Shown here piece after piece: positions 53,465 to 63,321 of a stretch of DNA of 64,000 bases. Positions within the stretch are counted from its first letter, which is position 1. Each line of letters begins with the position of its first letter. Both the position numbers and the translations under genes were made by a program. Origin of the DNA: Sphaerimonospora thailandensis (GTDB taxonomy: Bacteria; Actinomycetota; Actinomycetes; Streptosporangiales; Streptosporangiaceae); NCBI RefSeq assembly GCF_016863115.1, contig NZ_BOOG01000034.1, positions 1 to 64,000 of the forward strand, in the 5' to 3' direction. The notes under the pieces are model-generated. The model saw only the letters and a list, made by a program, of their open reading frames with translations, searched no databases and was not told the DNA's origin.

Positions 53465-53567
53465 CGCCGCCCACCATCATGACGATCTGGAGATGTCCCG
53501 CGCGAACTCGCCTTCCTTCGCCAAGTTCTGCCGTGACGTCGAATATCTGATCACCGGCGAGAAGTAG
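53461..53567 (+). pseudogene. Remnant of the ATPase's TOPRIM/DUF4276 partner gene
   Basis: A GTG at 53461 overlaps the ATPase stop and encodes only MTPPTIMTI before running out of sense. In another frame DDLEMSRANSPSFAKFCRDV and EYLITGEK end at a TAG (53565-53567). PSFAKFCRDVEYL resembles the end of the intact partner (SSWQHFIADMETGL). The two ends of the gene appear joined by an internal deletion that changes frame. Confidence 0.4.
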
Positions 53568-53589
53568 GCCCCTCCCCGGGCTTACCTGG

Positions 53590-55776
53590 TTAGATGCGGC
53601 GGGCGGGGGCGCGGCGTTGGGAGGTCTTCTCGACCACGGTGGCGCCGGTCTCGGCTTCCAGGACGGGGGTGTAGCCGGCGGCCCGTAATCCGGCGAGGGT
53701 TTCCCGCTCACCGGCGGAGCTGATCAGCACGGTGGGGGCGATCTTCCGCAGGCCGAGTTTGTGCAGTGCCCTGGCCCGCGCGAGCTCGTCGAGCAGGGCC
53801 TCGTCGTCGGAGCGGATGCAGCAGCCGGAGCGGACGACGCGCATCCGGCCATGGGTTCGCCCGGCGTCCTTGACCAGGTACACGAGGGGCTGCGGCAGCG
53901 GGGCCTGGGCGGCCGCGGAGAGCCGGGCGAGCAGGTCGGTGGCGTCGTGTCCGGCGTCGAGGGCGTGCCGCACGGTCGCGGCGCTGAACCGCCAGACCAC
54001 GGCGTGGCCTTCCGACTCCCGCTTCGCCGCCGCGTCCAGGAGGGCGGCGAGCCGGACGTCGGGGATGCCGCCGACCACGGCGGTCAGGTCGGCCTGGAAG
54101 TAGGCGGTGGTCTGCGGCGGCGGAAGCATGCCGGTGAGCGCGTCCGTCAGGGCGGGCTCGGGAGCGGACCAGGCGCGGCCGGTGCGCAGCAGGTCCATGA
54201 CCGCGTGGCCGAGGGTGGTGAGCGTGCCGTGTGCGGTCACGCCGAGCAGTTCGGCCTCTCGCAGGGTCGCGGTGATCCGGTCGAGGGTGTCGGGGCCGTC
54301 GCCGACGCGGTACGGCCGGTGCCAGCCGGCCCGGGCCAGCAGGTAGGGAAGGGTCCGGGTGTCGCTGCCCTTGCCGTCCGGCAGCGCGGTGAGGGCCTCC
54401 AGCAGGGCGTATCGAAGGCCGACCGCTTCGGGGTCGCTGGGCTGGATCAGCGCGACCGCGGTCTGGTCGGGGTCGGGCCAGTACGTGAAGATCTCCGGGA
54501 CGGTGGCCCAGGCGGCGAGGATGGGGACCATCCGCCGGATGGGAGGCTGCTCCAGCCAGGCGTCGTAGCGGGCGGTGGGCAGGGCGGTGACGACGGGTTC
54601 CGGCAGCTTGCCGCGATGGCCCTTGGGGCGTGGGACGGGCTCGGCGTGCAGGCCCAGCAGGTCCGCCTGGGCGGTCAGATCGAGCCAGAGCCGGGCGATC
54701 TGATCGTCGACGCCGACGGTCTTGGCGACGCGCTTGGTGTCGCGGACCGCGACTCCGCCGGCCTTGCGAAGCGAGAGGGGTTCGGTGGCGCAGGCGGCCA
54801 GCAGGCGTTCGATCTGACTGGCCGCGGTGGTCAGGGCGATCTGGCCGGCTCCTTCGACGCCGTCGACGGCGGGCAGGTCGGCCGGGGGCTGCGGCGGCTC
54901 GGGCGTGTACGGTGCGCGCACCTCGCCGAGGACGGCTTCGGCCACCTCGAACGGAAGCTCGGCCACATCGAGCGATCCGGCGGGCAGCAGCAGCCCGCGA
55001 GCGGTCAGCCAGTCGGTGTTCGGGTCGCCCGATCCACCGGGGTGGAAGACGAACTTGTTGTTCGGGTTGTACCCGTAGACCCCGCCATGGTGGAAGGCGT
55101 GGGTGCGCACCCGTGATCCGTGCCGGGCGATGGTGGTCACCCATTCCCGGACGGATCCGGGGGCCTCGGCGAGCAGGGCGCGTACGCGCGCCGGGTCGGT
55201 AAGGAAGCCGACCACGTTGCGCTCGGCGGCGTCCCGCCCGGCGGCTTTCGGAAAGCCCAGCCCCATCGCGATCTTGTGGACCTCCGGGGCGTTGAAGTAT
55301 GCGGCGATGAGCTGACCGGCCGGGCGGCCCAGGCCCAGGGCGCCGGCCAGGTGCGCGTGGACCGCGTTCGGCACGATCACCTGGTCGCCGTGTGGCGGCA
55401 GCACCAGCGCCATGTCGGCCAGCTCGGTCAAGGTGGCCTCCGCGGCGGCCCGCAGGCTCGCGTCGGCTCCGGCGAGCAGGTCGATCACGCGGGTGCGGGG
55501 TACCGCCCGTTCCGCCGGGTCCTCGGCGCGCCAGAACTCACCGCCGATCGAGCCGTACTGCCGCTCGGCCAACCAGGCCACGGCCGCCAGCGTCTGAGTC
55601 TGCGGGAGCGTGCAGAACCCGATGAGCGAGGTCGCGACCCGGTGCTGCAGCAGCACGCGCGGGAGGTCGCGCCTGGCCACGCCGCCCTTGACGAGGCCGC
55701 CGCGGGCGAGGATCAGGTCGAGTTGCTCACGGCTCCTCGTCTTCAGCCAGTCGGCCAGGTGCCGTTCGCTGCTCAC
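53590..55776 (-). CDS. XPB-like helicase-associated (N-terminal domain) protein
   Basis: 728 residues of a conserved actinobacterial family related to the N-terminal part of XPB/Ssl2 helicases (Rv0862c type). Visible blocks: LADWLKTRSREQLDLILARGGL, LPRVLLQHRVATSLIGFCTLPQTQTLAAVAWLAE, LGFPKAAGRDAAERNVVGFLTDP and the C-terminal VVWRFSAATVRHALDAGHDATDLLARLSAAAQAPLPQPL and YLVKDAGRTHGRMRVVRSGCCIRSDDE. No helicase ATPase motifs are present. GTG start. A role with a partner helicase in DNA repair is presumed. Confidence 0.88.
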   Translation of the reverse strand: MSSERHLADWLKTRSREQLDLILARGGLVKGGVARRDLPRVLLQHRVATSLIGFCTLPQTQTLAAVAWLAERQYGSIGGEFWRAEDPAERAVPRTRVIDLLAGADASLRAAAEATLTELADMALVLPPHGDQVIVPNAVHAHLAGALGLGRPAGQLIAAYFNAPEVHKIAMGLGFPKAAGRDAAERNVVGFLTDPARVRALLAEAPGSVREWVTTIARHGSRVRTHAFHHGGVYGYNPNNKFVFHPGGSGDPNTDWLTARGLLLPAGSLDVAELPFEVAEAVLGEVRAPYTPEPPQPPADLPAVDGVEGAGQIALTTAASQIERLLAACATEPLSLRKAGGVAVRDTKRVAKTVGVDDQIARLWLDLTAQADLLGLHAEPVPRPKGHRGKLPEPVVTALPTARYDAWLEQPPIRRMVPILAAWATVPEIFTYWPDPDQTAVALIQPSDPEAVGLRYALLEALTALPDGKGSDTRTLPYLLARAGWHRPYRVGDGPDTLDRITATLREAELLGVTAHGTLTTLGHAVMDLLRTGRAWSAPEPALTDALTGMLPPPQTTAYFQADLTAVVGGIPDVRLAALLDAAAKRESEGHAVVWRFSAATVRHALDAGHDATDLLARLSAAAQAPLPQPLVYLVKDAGRTHGRMRVVRSGCCIRSDDEALLDELARARALHKLGLRKIAPTVLISSAGERETLAGLRAAGYTPVLEAETGATVVEKTSQRRAPARRI

Positions 55777-55800
55777 CCGGGCAGCATACCGAGCGCCTGG

Positions 55801-57441
55801 TCACTGGACGGACTTCTCGATCTCGCGGCGGATCACCTTGCCGGTGGCGTTGCGGGGGAGGGGCTCGCCGGTGATCCGCCACCGCGACGGGACCTTGAAG
55901 TAGGCGAGCCGCTCGGCGAGGAAGGCGCGCAGTTCGTCCTCGCCGACCGGCTGCCCGGCGTCGACGACGACCACGGCGGTGACCTCCTGGCCGAGGTCGG
56001 GGTGGGGCGTGCCGATGACCGCGCATTCGCGGACGCCCGGGTGCTCGGCGAGGGCGTTCTCGATCTCCGCGGGGTAGACGTTCTCGCCGCCGCGCAGGAT
56101 CAGGTCGGACCGGCGGGTGGTGAGGCGCACCCGGCCCCGCTCGACCACGCCGATGTCACCGGTGTGCAGCCACCGGTCGGCGTCGATCGCCCGCGCGGTG
56201 GCCTCGGGATCGCGCCAGTAGCCGAGCATGTTGTACGGGCTCCGCACGCAGATCTCGCCCTCCTCGCCCTCGGGCAGCGCGTTGCCCTCGGGGTCGCGGA
56301 TCTCCAGTCGCACGGTCGCGAGGGGATGGCCCAGCGTCCCCGGCGACTCGGCCAGGTCGGCGGGGGTCGCCACCGTCACGGCGGTGCAGGTCTCGGTCAG
56401 GCCGTAGCTGTCGACCAGGGCGTCCTTCGCCGGGGGGAATGCCCCGCGCAGCTTCTCCTTGAACGCCGGCGACGACGGCGCGGACGCCAGGGAGAACGCG
56501 GTCAGCGAGGACATGTCGTACGTCGACAGGTCGCCGTGCTCGATCAGCCGGTGCGCCATCGTGGGCACCGCGCCCCAGTTGGTGACCCGCTCCTTCTCGA
56601 TCAGCCGCAGCACCGTGTCCACGTCGAAGGCGCCCTGGTGCAGGACGATCGCGCTGCCGGTCGCCAGGCGCGGCACGGCGAGGTTGTGCAGGCTCGCGAT
56701 GTGGAACAGCGGCAGCGCCAGCAGATAGCGCCGGTCGGCCGGATCGGTGGGGTCGCCGAACGCGAGGGCCACGGCGTCGTTCATGCGGTGGTATTCGATG
56801 ACCGAGGTGAGGTTGCGGTGGGAGTGCACCGCGCCCTTCGGCCGGCCGGAGGTGCCGCTCGTGTAGAGGATGACCGCCGGGTCGTCCTCGGCCGCGGCGT
56901 GTGGGACCAGCGGTGCTTCGGGGTGCAGGCGGGCCAGCCGCGGCACGTCCTCCTCGACCGTCAGCACCGTCACGCCGGCGGCGAGCGCGGCCCGCTTGGC
57001 GTCGGCCACGAGCAGCTTCGGCTCGGTGTGGCCCAGGGCGTACTCGACCTCCCGGGCCGTCCACCAGGCGTTGTAGCCGACCGGGATCGCGCCGGCGGCG
57101 ATGGCCGCCCAGAACGAGATGATCCAGCCGGGATGGTTGGCCGCGTTGATCGCGATCCGGTCGCCGGGGCGCACGCCGAACTCCTCGCGCAGCGCCTTCG
57201 CCAGCGAGGCGACCTGGCGGGCGTGCTCGGTGAAGCTCAGCCGCTCGGTCGCGGTCACGATGTAGTCACGGTCGCCGTACCGGACCGAGTCGGCCAGCAC
57301 CTCGCCGAGATTGCGCCGGCGGTTCTTGAACACGGTCATCCGCGCGCCGAGGACGTCCTCCTCGGCCAGTTCGAATGCGCCGCCCGGGCCGGTGAGACGG
57401 CCCATGATCGCCGCCATCGCGATCTTCGGATCTGTCGACAT
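55801..57441 (-). CDS. Acyl-CoA ligase (FadD/class I adenylate-forming)
   Basis: 546 residues. [20 protein letters not shown] is the ATP loop, followed by [59 protein letters not shown] and [16 protein letters not shown] with the catalytic Lys. The N-terminus is unusually long and begins [27 protein letters not shown], a form shared by a group of actinomycete FadDs. The substrate cannot be read; steroid-derived propionate intermediates or fatty acids are possible. AAGGGA precedes the ATG. Confidence 0.87.
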   Translation of the reverse strand: MSTDPKIAMAAIMGRLTGPGGAFELAEEDVLGARMTVFKNRRRNLGEVLADSVRYGDRDYIVTATERLSFTEHARQVASLAKALREEFGVRPGDRIAINAANHPGWIISFWAAIAAGAIPVGYNAWWTAREVEYALGHTEPKLLVADAKRAALAAGVTVLTVEEDVPRLARLHPEAPLVPHAAAEDDPAVILYTSGTSGRPKGAVHSHRNLTSVIEYHRMNDAVALAFGDPTDPADRRYLLALPLFHIASLHNLAVPRLATGSAIVLHQGAFDVDTVLRLIEKERVTNWGAVPTMAHRLIEHGDLSTYDMSSLTAFSLASAPSSPAFKEKLRGAFPPAKDALVDSYGLTETCTAVTVATPADLAESPGTLGHPLATVRLEIRDPEGNALPEGEEGEICVRSPYNMLGYWRDPEATARAIDADRWLHTGDIGVVERGRVRLTTRRSDLILRGGENVYPAEIENALAEHPGVRECAVIGTPHPDLGQEVTAVVVVDAGQPVGEDELRAFLAERLAYFKVPSRWRITGEPLPRNATGKVIRREIEKSVQ

Positions 57442-57558
57442 GCCTATCGGTTCCCTTCATCCCGGTAGCCGGAATTGTCGGCAAACGCCGGATGCGGGAT
57501 GCCGCGGCTCCCGGTCACCGGGACACGTGACCTTCAGGGTCGGGCGTGCGAACCGGGC

Positions 57559-58524
57559 TCACCGCGAGGCGGCGCAGCGGAAGCCGGTGTGGCCGCTGGA
57601 CGAATCAGGGGTGTTGCCCGTGCGCGCGGCGACCCGGTAACGGTTGCAGTAGGAGTCGTGGCACAGGTACGAGCCGCCGCGCAGCACGCGGCCGTCGCCC
57701 GCCGGGGGGCCCTGCGGATCGATCCTGGTCCGCGGGGACTCGGCCACGTGCCAGTCGGTGCTCCACCGGTCCGCACACCACTCCCACACGTTGCCGGAGG
57801 CGTTGTACAGGCCGTAGCCGTTGGGCGCGAAGGACTTGACCGGCGCGGTGCCCGCGTAACCGTCCTCCGCGGTGTTCACCTGCGGAAACCGGCCCTGCCA
57901 GATGTTGCACCGGTGCCGCCCACGCGGGGTCAGCTCATTGCCCCAGGGATAACGGGCCCGGACGAGCCCGCCGCGGGCGGCCATCTCCCACTCGGCCTCG
58001 GTGGGCAGGCGCTTTCCCGCCCAGGCGGCGTACGCGGCGGCGTCGTTCCAGGAGACGTGGACGACGGGATGGTTCTGCCGTGACGTGATGCCGGATTCGG
58101 GCCCCTCGGGGGAGCGCCAGGTGGCGCCGGCGACCGCCAGCCACCAGGGCGCACCGGGCACATGGCCGTCGATGACGTGGCGGCGGTCGGCGACGTGGTG
58201 GAAGACGAACGACCAGCCGAACCGCTCGGCGTCCGTGACGTAGCCGGTGGCCTTGACGAAAGTGGCGAACTTCGCGTTGGTCACGCACACGGGGTCGATG
58301 AGGAACGGGCTCAGCGTCACCTCGCGGATCGGTCCCTCGCCGTCCGCCGCCCAGCCGTCCGGGTCCTCGCCGCCCATCAGGAAGGTCCCGCCGGGGATGC
58401 CCACCATGCCCTTGACGGGATCGTCGGCGGGGTCGCCGCGGCGGACGGGTGCGGGCGGTGCGGGCGGTGCGGGCGTGGCCCGGTGGTCCGCCGACCCTCT
58501 ACCGGGAGAGCAGCAGCTGGTCAT
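57559..58524 (-). CDS. Formylglycine-generating enzyme (SUMF1/FGE)
   Basis: A 321-residue copper-dependent oxidase that converts a sulfatase active-site Cys to formylglycine. The full FGE pattern is present: MVGIPGGTFLMGGEDPDGW, NHPVVHVSWNDAAAYAAWAGKRLPTEAEWEMAARGG, GNVWEWCADRW and the active-site pair in GGSYLCHDSYCNRYRVAAR, which distinguishes true FGE from EgtB-like relatives. GAAGGAC precedes the ATG. The N-terminus has TSCCSPGRG and a 9-nt PAP/PPA repeat. No sulfatase lies in the window; a steroid or polysaccharide sulfatase elsewhere is likely. Confidence 0.93.
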   Translation of the reverse strand: MTSCCSPGRGSADHRATPAPPAPPAPVRRGDPADDPVKGMVGIPGGTFLMGGEDPDGWAADGEGPIREVTLSPFLIDPVCVTNAKFATFVKATGYVTDAERFGWSFVFHHVADRRHVIDGHVPGAPWWLAVAGATWRSPEGPESGITSRQNHPVVHVSWNDAAAYAAWAGKRLPTEAEWEMAARGGLVRARYPWGNELTPRGRHRCNIWQGRFPQVNTAEDGYAGTAPVKSFAPNGYGLYNASGNVWEWCADRWSTDWHVAESPRTRIDPQGPPAGDGRVLRGGSYLCHDSYCNRYRVAARTGNTPDSSSGHTGFRCAASR

Positions 58525-58734
58525 GCGGGTCCTTCTCGTGTACGGCTGACGCGGCGTTTCTCCCACCCAACCTAATGTCGGCCGCCCGGTGGTCGCGTCT
58601 CCCGGTGACCGGGACCGATCCACGATGCCGTCACGCAGCCGGAAAGCCTGTTCCCGGTGAGCGAGACTCGGCCCTCCGGGTGTGCCGGGCCACATCACTA
58701 TTGCGGTTCCAAGACTCGGCGGAATGGACGACTT

Positions 58735-59496
58735 GTGGGAAGTTTGGACGGAAAAGTCGCAATTGTCACGGGTGCCGGTCAGGGGGTGGGCCAGGGCATC
58801 GCGCTCGCTCTCGCAGCCGAAGGCGCGTCTGTCGCGGTGCTCGGCCGCACGATGGCGAAGCTGGAGGCGACCTGCGCGCTGATCGGTGAGCGCGGGGGGC
58901 GGGCCGAGGCGTTCCTGTGCGAGGTGAGCGACACGGCGGCGATTCCCGCGGTCGTGGAGGAGGTGGCCGGACGGCTGGGCGGGGTCGACATCCTCGTCAA
59001 CAACGCCTACTCCGGTTCGCAGGGCCCGCTGCTGTCGCTGAGCGACGAGGCCTTCCAGAAGGGCTTCCGCACCGGCCCGTTCGCCGCGTTCGCGTTCATG
59101 AAGGCCTGCCACCCGCACATGAAGCGGCGCGGCGGCGGCAGCATCGTCAACCTCGTGACCTCGGCGATGGTCCGGTGGGATCCCACCACCTACGGCGCCT
59201 ACGCCGCGGCCAAGCAGGCCCTGCGGTCGCTGACCCGGACGGCCGCCGCCGAGTGGGGACCGGACGGCATCCGCGCCAACTCCATCGCTCCGCACGCGCT
59301 CTCGCCGGCGCTGGAGCGCTGGGCGCAGGCCGCTCCCGCCGAGGCCGCGGAGTTTCGCAGGACGATCCCGCTGGGCTACATCGGCGACTGCGAACAGGAC
59401 ATCGGCCGGGCCGTGGTCGCGCTCGTCGGCCCCGACCTGCGCTATCTGACCGGCGCGACCGTGCCTCTCGACGGCGGACAGGCCTTCTTCGGCTGA
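58735..59496 (+). CDS. Short-chain dehydrogenase/reductase
   Basis: 253 residues starting LVGSLDGKVAIVTGAGQGVGQGIALALAAEG (as GTG). NNAYSG, the catalytic Ser region SIVNLVTSAM and YGAYAAAKQALRSL (YxxxK) are typical. The C-terminus is VPLDGGQAFFG. The start is uncertain (GTG 58735 or TTG 58744). It precedes the ABC importer genes. A five-copy repeat begins at its stop codon. Confidence 0.85.
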   Translation: MGSLDGKVAIVTGAGQGVGQGIALALAAEGASVAVLGRTMAKLEATCALIGERGGRAEAFLCEVSDTAAIPAVVEEVAGRLGGVDILVNNAYSGSQGPLLSLSDEAFQKGFRTGPFAAFAFMKACHPHMKRRGGGSIVNLVTSAMVRWDPTTYGAYAAAKQALRSLTRTAAAEWGPDGIRANSIAPHALSPALERWAQAAPAEAAEFRRTIPLGYIGDCEQDIGRAVVALVGPDLRYLTGATVPLDGGQAFFG

Positions 59497-59585
59497 GCCG
59501 TGCCGTACCTCCCAGCAGTGCCCTCACCCCAAGCGGTGCCCTCACCTCAAGCGGTGCCCTCACCCCAAGCAGTGCTGTACCCCCC
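59496..59585. repeat. Five 18-nt tandem units after a stop codon
   Basis: AGCGGTGCCCTCACCCCA-type units run for 90 bp, starting at the last base of the SDR stop codon. Units 2-4 differ by one or two bases; the outer two are more diverged. Unlike the other arrays, TGA itself is not repeated. Confidence 0.88.
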
Positions 59586-59629
59586 GAAGACCTGCCCGCC
59601 GTCATGCGGTCAGTGAGAGGAGAACCTTG

Positions 59630-61048
59630 ATGAACGGCAAGGCGATCGCCCGCGTGGCGGCCGGCGCCCTGGTGCTTTCGATATTGACGGCCTGTGCCGG
59701 CGAGCGCGGCGGATCGGCGCCGGCCCCCGTGGCCGGCGACGGCGGGGCCGCCACGCCCGCCGCCTCGGCCGGCGGCCAGGAGATGTTCGGCACGCTGCCC
59801 TCGCCCTGTGGGCCGGGGGACGCCAAGGGCGCCACCGACCAGGGCGTCACGGACACCACGATCACCATCGGTTACGGCGACGACCGCGGCTTCCCCAAGG
59901 CGCCCGGCCTGTCCAAGGAGATGGGCGACGCGGTCAGCGCCATGATCAAATGGTGTAACGCGCAGGGCGGCATCAACGGCCGCCAGATCAAGGGCAACCA
60001 GTACGACGCCGCGTACATGCAGACGGCCACCGTCATGCAGAAGGCCTGCAAGCAGGACTTCATGCTCGTCGGCCAGGGCTTCGCCATGGACGAGGCGGCC
60101 GAGCAGTACCGCGTCGCGTGCAACCTGCCGACGGTCGCGGGCTTCACCGTCGGCCCGAACGCGGCGATGGGACCGATGAAGTTCGAGTCGGTCCCCTACC
60201 CGGTCGACCATTACAACGCGGCTCCGCTGAAGCTGGCCGCCGAGACCTTCCCCCAGATCAAGGACAAGGTGGACCTGGTCACGTCCACCTCACCGGCCGT
60301 GATCACGGGCAGCAACAAGGTCAAGTCCGCCATGAAGGAGCTCGGCATCACGCCGAAGGACTGCGGCGTCCAGCTCAACAACGAGGGCGACCCCAGCTAC
60401 GTGCCGTTCGCCGAGAAGTTCAAGGCGTGCGGCGTCGACGTGCTGTGGACTTCCAAGACGCCCGACCCGGCCATGTTCAGTCTGCTGGAGGCGCTCGACC
60501 GCGTCGGCGCCAAGCCGACGCTGGTGTTCGAGGCGACCTGGTACAGCCAGGCCGTCGCGAAGTGGAACACCTCGGGCGCGGGCGACAACATCCACGCCGG
60601 CCTGATCTTCCAGCCGTTCGAGAACGCCGACCAGGTCCCGGCGGTCAAGAAGTACCTCGATCTGGTGGGCGCCGAGGGCGGCAAGACCGCGCTGCTCGGC
60701 ATGCAGGCGACCTCGGCGTTCCTGCTGTGGGCGACCGCGGCCAAGGAGTGCGGCTCCGACCTCACCCGCCAGTGCATGGTCAACAAGCTGTCGCAGGTGC
60801 ACGAGTGGACCGGCGGAGGCCTGCACGCTCCGACCGATCCCGGCGCCAACCTGCCGGCCAGCTGCGCGCTGATGGTGAAGCTCACCGGATCGACCTACAA
60901 GCAGGTCGCCCCGGCCAACGTCGGCGAGTTCGCCTGTGACAAGAGCAACGTGCTCAAGACCGACCCGTCGACGTGGGGCACCAAGCTCAACGAGGACCGG
61001 GTCGCCACCACCTTCCTCACCCCCAACGTGATCAAGCCGCAGCTCTGA
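59630..61048 (+). CDS. Branched-chain-type ABC substrate-binding lipoprotein
   Basis: 472 residues. Signal MNGKAIARVAAGALVLSILTAC with lipobox LTAC. The periplasmic-binding type 1 fold (LivK family) is seen in ITIGYGDDRGFPKAPGLSKEM, ICK-like MIKWCNAQGGINGRQIKGNQYDAAY, MQKACKQDFMLVGQGF and SPAVITGSNKVKSAMKELG. GAGAGGAG precedes the ATG. It is the first gene of a Liv-type importer. Actinomycete importers of this type next to FadD and SDR genes may take up aromatic or steroid acids rather than amino acids; that is inference. Confidence 0.88.
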   Translation: MNGKAIARVAAGALVLSILTACAGERGGSAPAPVAGDGGAATPAASAGGQEMFGTLPSPCGPGDAKGATDQGVTDTTITIGYGDDRGFPKAPGLSKEMGDAVSAMIKWCNAQGGINGRQIKGNQYDAAYMQTATVMQKACKQDFMLVGQGFAMDEAAEQYRVACNLPTVAGFTVGPNAAMGPMKFESVPYPVDHYNAAPLKLAAETFPQIKDKVDLVTSTSPAVITGSNKVKSAMKELGITPKDCGVQLNNEGDPSYVPFAEKFKACGVDVLWTSKTPDPAMFSLLEALDRVGAKPTLVFEATWYSQAVAKWNTSGAGDNIHAGLIFQPFENADQVPAVKKYLDLVGAEGGKTALLGMQATSAFLLWATAAKECGSDLTRQCMVNKLSQVHEWTGGGLHAPTDPGANLPASCALMVKLTGSTYKQVAPANVGEFACDKSNVLKTDPSTWGTKLNEDRVATTFLTPNVIKPQL

Positions 61049-61079
61049 TCCCCGTCATCTGATCCCCGTCATCTGATCG
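61044..61079. repeat. 14-nt tandem repeat spanning a stop codon
   Basis: TCTGATCCCCGTCA twice, then TCTGATCG. The TGA of the binding-protein gene is in the first copy. Three TGAs follow in three frames because the unit is 14 nt. Confidence 0.88.
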
Positions 61080-61098
61080 CCTCATTGAGGGCAACCGC

Positions 61099-63321
61099 AT
61101 GACCACGTTCCTGACCTTCACGATTCTGGGGCTCGTCCTGGGGGCGGTGTACGCCATCGCCGCCTCCGGGCTGGTCCTCACCTACAACACCTCGGGAATC
61201 TTCAACTTCGCCCATGGCGCGCAGGCCATGCTCGGCACGTTCCTCTACTGGCAGCTCACCTACGGGTGGGGCCTGCCGATGTGGCTGTCGCTGATCATCG
61301 TGGTCGGCGTCGTCGGGCCCGCCATGGGCGCCGCCCTGCACGCGCTGATCATGAAGGGCCTGCGGGACACCGCCGACGTCACCAAGATCGTCGTCACGGT
61401 GGCGATCCTGCTCGGCATGCTGTTCCTCTCCCAGTGGATCTGGCATCCGGAAGACGCCCGGATCATGGAGATGTTCTTCGGGGCGGGCGCGAAGGTCGAG
61501 TTCTCCGGCGTGGTCATCCGCTACCACGAGATCATCTGCCTCCTGGCGGCCGCCGCGATCGCCGTCGGGCTGCGGGTGCTGTTCACCCGCAGCCGGGTGG
61601 GCGTGGTCATGCGGGGCGCCGTCGACGATCCCGACCTCCTGCGGCGATGCGGGCACAACCCCGACCGGATCGCCATGCTCTCCTGGGCGCTCGGCTCGAC
61701 CCTCGCCGTGCTGGCCGGCGTCCTGATCACCCCCGTCGGCGGCGGCGCGCTCGAGGCCAACGCGCTGACGTTGCTGGTCATCGACGCGTTCGCGGCGGCG
61801 ATGTTCGGCCGGCTGCGCAGCATCCCGCGCACGTTCGCCGGCGCGATGGTGCTCGGCCTGGCCGCCACCTACGTGGCGGCCTACTTCCCGACAGACTGGA
61901 CGTGGGCGGGCAACCTCCGCGTCTCACTTCCAATGATCATCCTGTTCGTCGTGCTCATCGTGCTGCCGCAGGACCGGCTGCGCGGCGCGGCGATCCGCAC
62001 CCGCGAGCGGTACCGGGCGCCGACCGTGCGCAAAGCCGTCACGTCGGGGGCCGCCCTCGTGGCCGGGGTCTTCCTGCTCGCGCTGCTGATGGACGACACC
62101 TCGATCACCACGTTCGGGCTCGGCATGACGTTCGCGATCATCGCGCTGTCGCTCACGGTGCTCACCGGCTACGCCGGCGAGCTGAACCTGGCACCGCTGT
62201 CGTTCGGCGCGGTCGCCACGATCGTCGCGTTCCACTTCGGCATCACCGGCACCGGCCTGGCGGCCCGGCTCACCCCGTGGGGCGTCCTGCTCGCCGTGCT
62301 CGTGACCGCCGTCGTCGGCGGGCTGGTCGCCCTGCCCGCGCTGCGGCTGCGCGGCCTCTACCTGGCGCTCGCCACCATGGCCTTCGGGGTGTTCCTGTCG
62401 AACATGGTGCTGCGCGACACCACCGAGCACACGCTGTTCGGCGTGACGTTCTCGCTGTTCCCGAACGGCACGCTGATCGTCCCGCCGCTCCAGGTCGGCC
62501 CGCTCGACCTGCGCGACGGCAGGACACTGCTGATGACCGCGACCGTGCTGTTCGCGCTGATCGCCATCGGCCTGGTCGCGCTGCGTAACAGCGGGTACGG
62601 CAGGCGGCTCGCCGCGATGAAGGACAGCCCGGCGGCCTCGGCGATGCTCGGCCAGAACCTGGTCAAGCTCAAGTTCGGCGTCTTCATGCTGTCGGCGGCG
62701 ATCGCCGGGCTCGGCGGCGTGCTCATGGCGAGCGCCGGCGGATCGGTCGCCGGTGACAACTTCCACATCATGGCGAGCCTGTCGCTGGTGATGCTCACCG
62801 TCGTGGGCGGCATCGGCTATGTCAGCGGCGCCCTGTTCGGCGGTCTGATGTCGGGCGTCGGATTCACCATCATCATCGGCACGTTCAACGACCTGGCCGC
62901 CGCCACCCCGCCGATGGAGACGATCTTCAAGTCCCTCGGGCACCTGGCGATGGTCGCCACCGCCCTGATAGGCATGGGCGTCGGCAAGAACCCCAGCGGC
63001 ATGGTGCACGACCTGTTCGAGAGCTACCGGGCGCTGCGGAACGCCCGGCCCGTGCTGATCGGCGGCGCCGCCGCCCAGGCGGTGCTGTACGTGCTGGCGC
63101 TGACCGGCGTCATCGGCAACTGGTGGTTCGCCGTCCTCACCGCGTGCCTGGTCATGATGCTGCCGGTCTTCGGCCGGATGCTCGCGCCCACGGCCGTACG
63201 GGAGACCCCGCTGGAGCTGGTCGGCGTGGACGAGCCGTACACACCGGAGCTGCGGGACCGGCTCGACCGCGAACTCGGCCTGGCGCCGGCATTGGGAGGA
63301 GACAGGCATGCAGTCGCCTGA
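61099..63321 (+). CDS. Fused LivH-LivM permease
   Basis: 740 residues containing both membrane subunits of a branched-chain-type importer. The LivH part (about 1-300) begins FTILGLVLGAVYAIAASGLVLTYNTSGIFNFAHGAQAM and has IDAFAAAMFGRLRSIPRTFAGAMVLGL. The LivM part (about 315-620) has LGMTFAIIALSLTVLTGYAGELNLAPLSFGAVAT and GYGRRLAAMKDSPAASAMLGQNLVKLKFGVFMLSAAIAGLGG. A third hydrophobic region (about 645-700) follows and ends in an acidic tail. The fusion saves one subunit gene. The next gene starts 14 nt before its end. Confidence 0.92.
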   Translation: MTTFLTFTILGLVLGAVYAIAASGLVLTYNTSGIFNFAHGAQAMLGTFLYWQLTYGWGLPMWLSLIIVVGVVGPAMGAALHALIMKGLRDTADVTKIVVTVAILLGMLFLSQWIWHPEDARIMEMFFGAGAKVEFSGVVIRYHEIICLLAAAAIAVGLRVLFTRSRVGVVMRGAVDDPDLLRRCGHNPDRIAMLSWALGSTLAVLAGVLITPVGGGALEANALTLLVIDAFAAAMFGRLRSIPRTFAGAMVLGLAATYVAAYFPTDWTWAGNLRVSLPMIILFVVLIVLPQDRLRGAAIRTRERYRAPTVRKAVTSGAALVAGVFLLALLMDDTSITTFGLGMTFAIIALSLTVLTGYAGELNLAPLSFGAVATIVAFHFGITGTGLAARLTPWGVLLAVLVTAVVGGLVALPALRLRGLYLALATMAFGVFLSNMVLRDTTEHTLFGVTFSLFPNGTLIVPPLQVGPLDLRDGRTLLMTATVLFALIAIGLVALRNSGYGRRLAAMKDSPAASAMLGQNLVKLKFGVFMLSAAIAGLGGVLMASAGGSVAGDNFHIMASLSLVMLTVVGGIGYVSGALFGGLMSGVGFTIIIGTFNDLAAATPPMETIFKSLGHLAMVATALIGMGVGKNPSGMVHDLFESYRALRNARPVLIGGAAAQAVLYVLALTGVIGNWWFAVLTACLVMMLPVFGRMLAPTAVRETPLELVGVDEPYTPELRDRLDRELGLAPALGGDRHAVA

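Noticed and set aside
57559-59295. 578-residue minus-strand protein
   Set aside because: Only the part from 58524 down is FGE; the upstream extension is antisense to the SDR gene and has no motifs.
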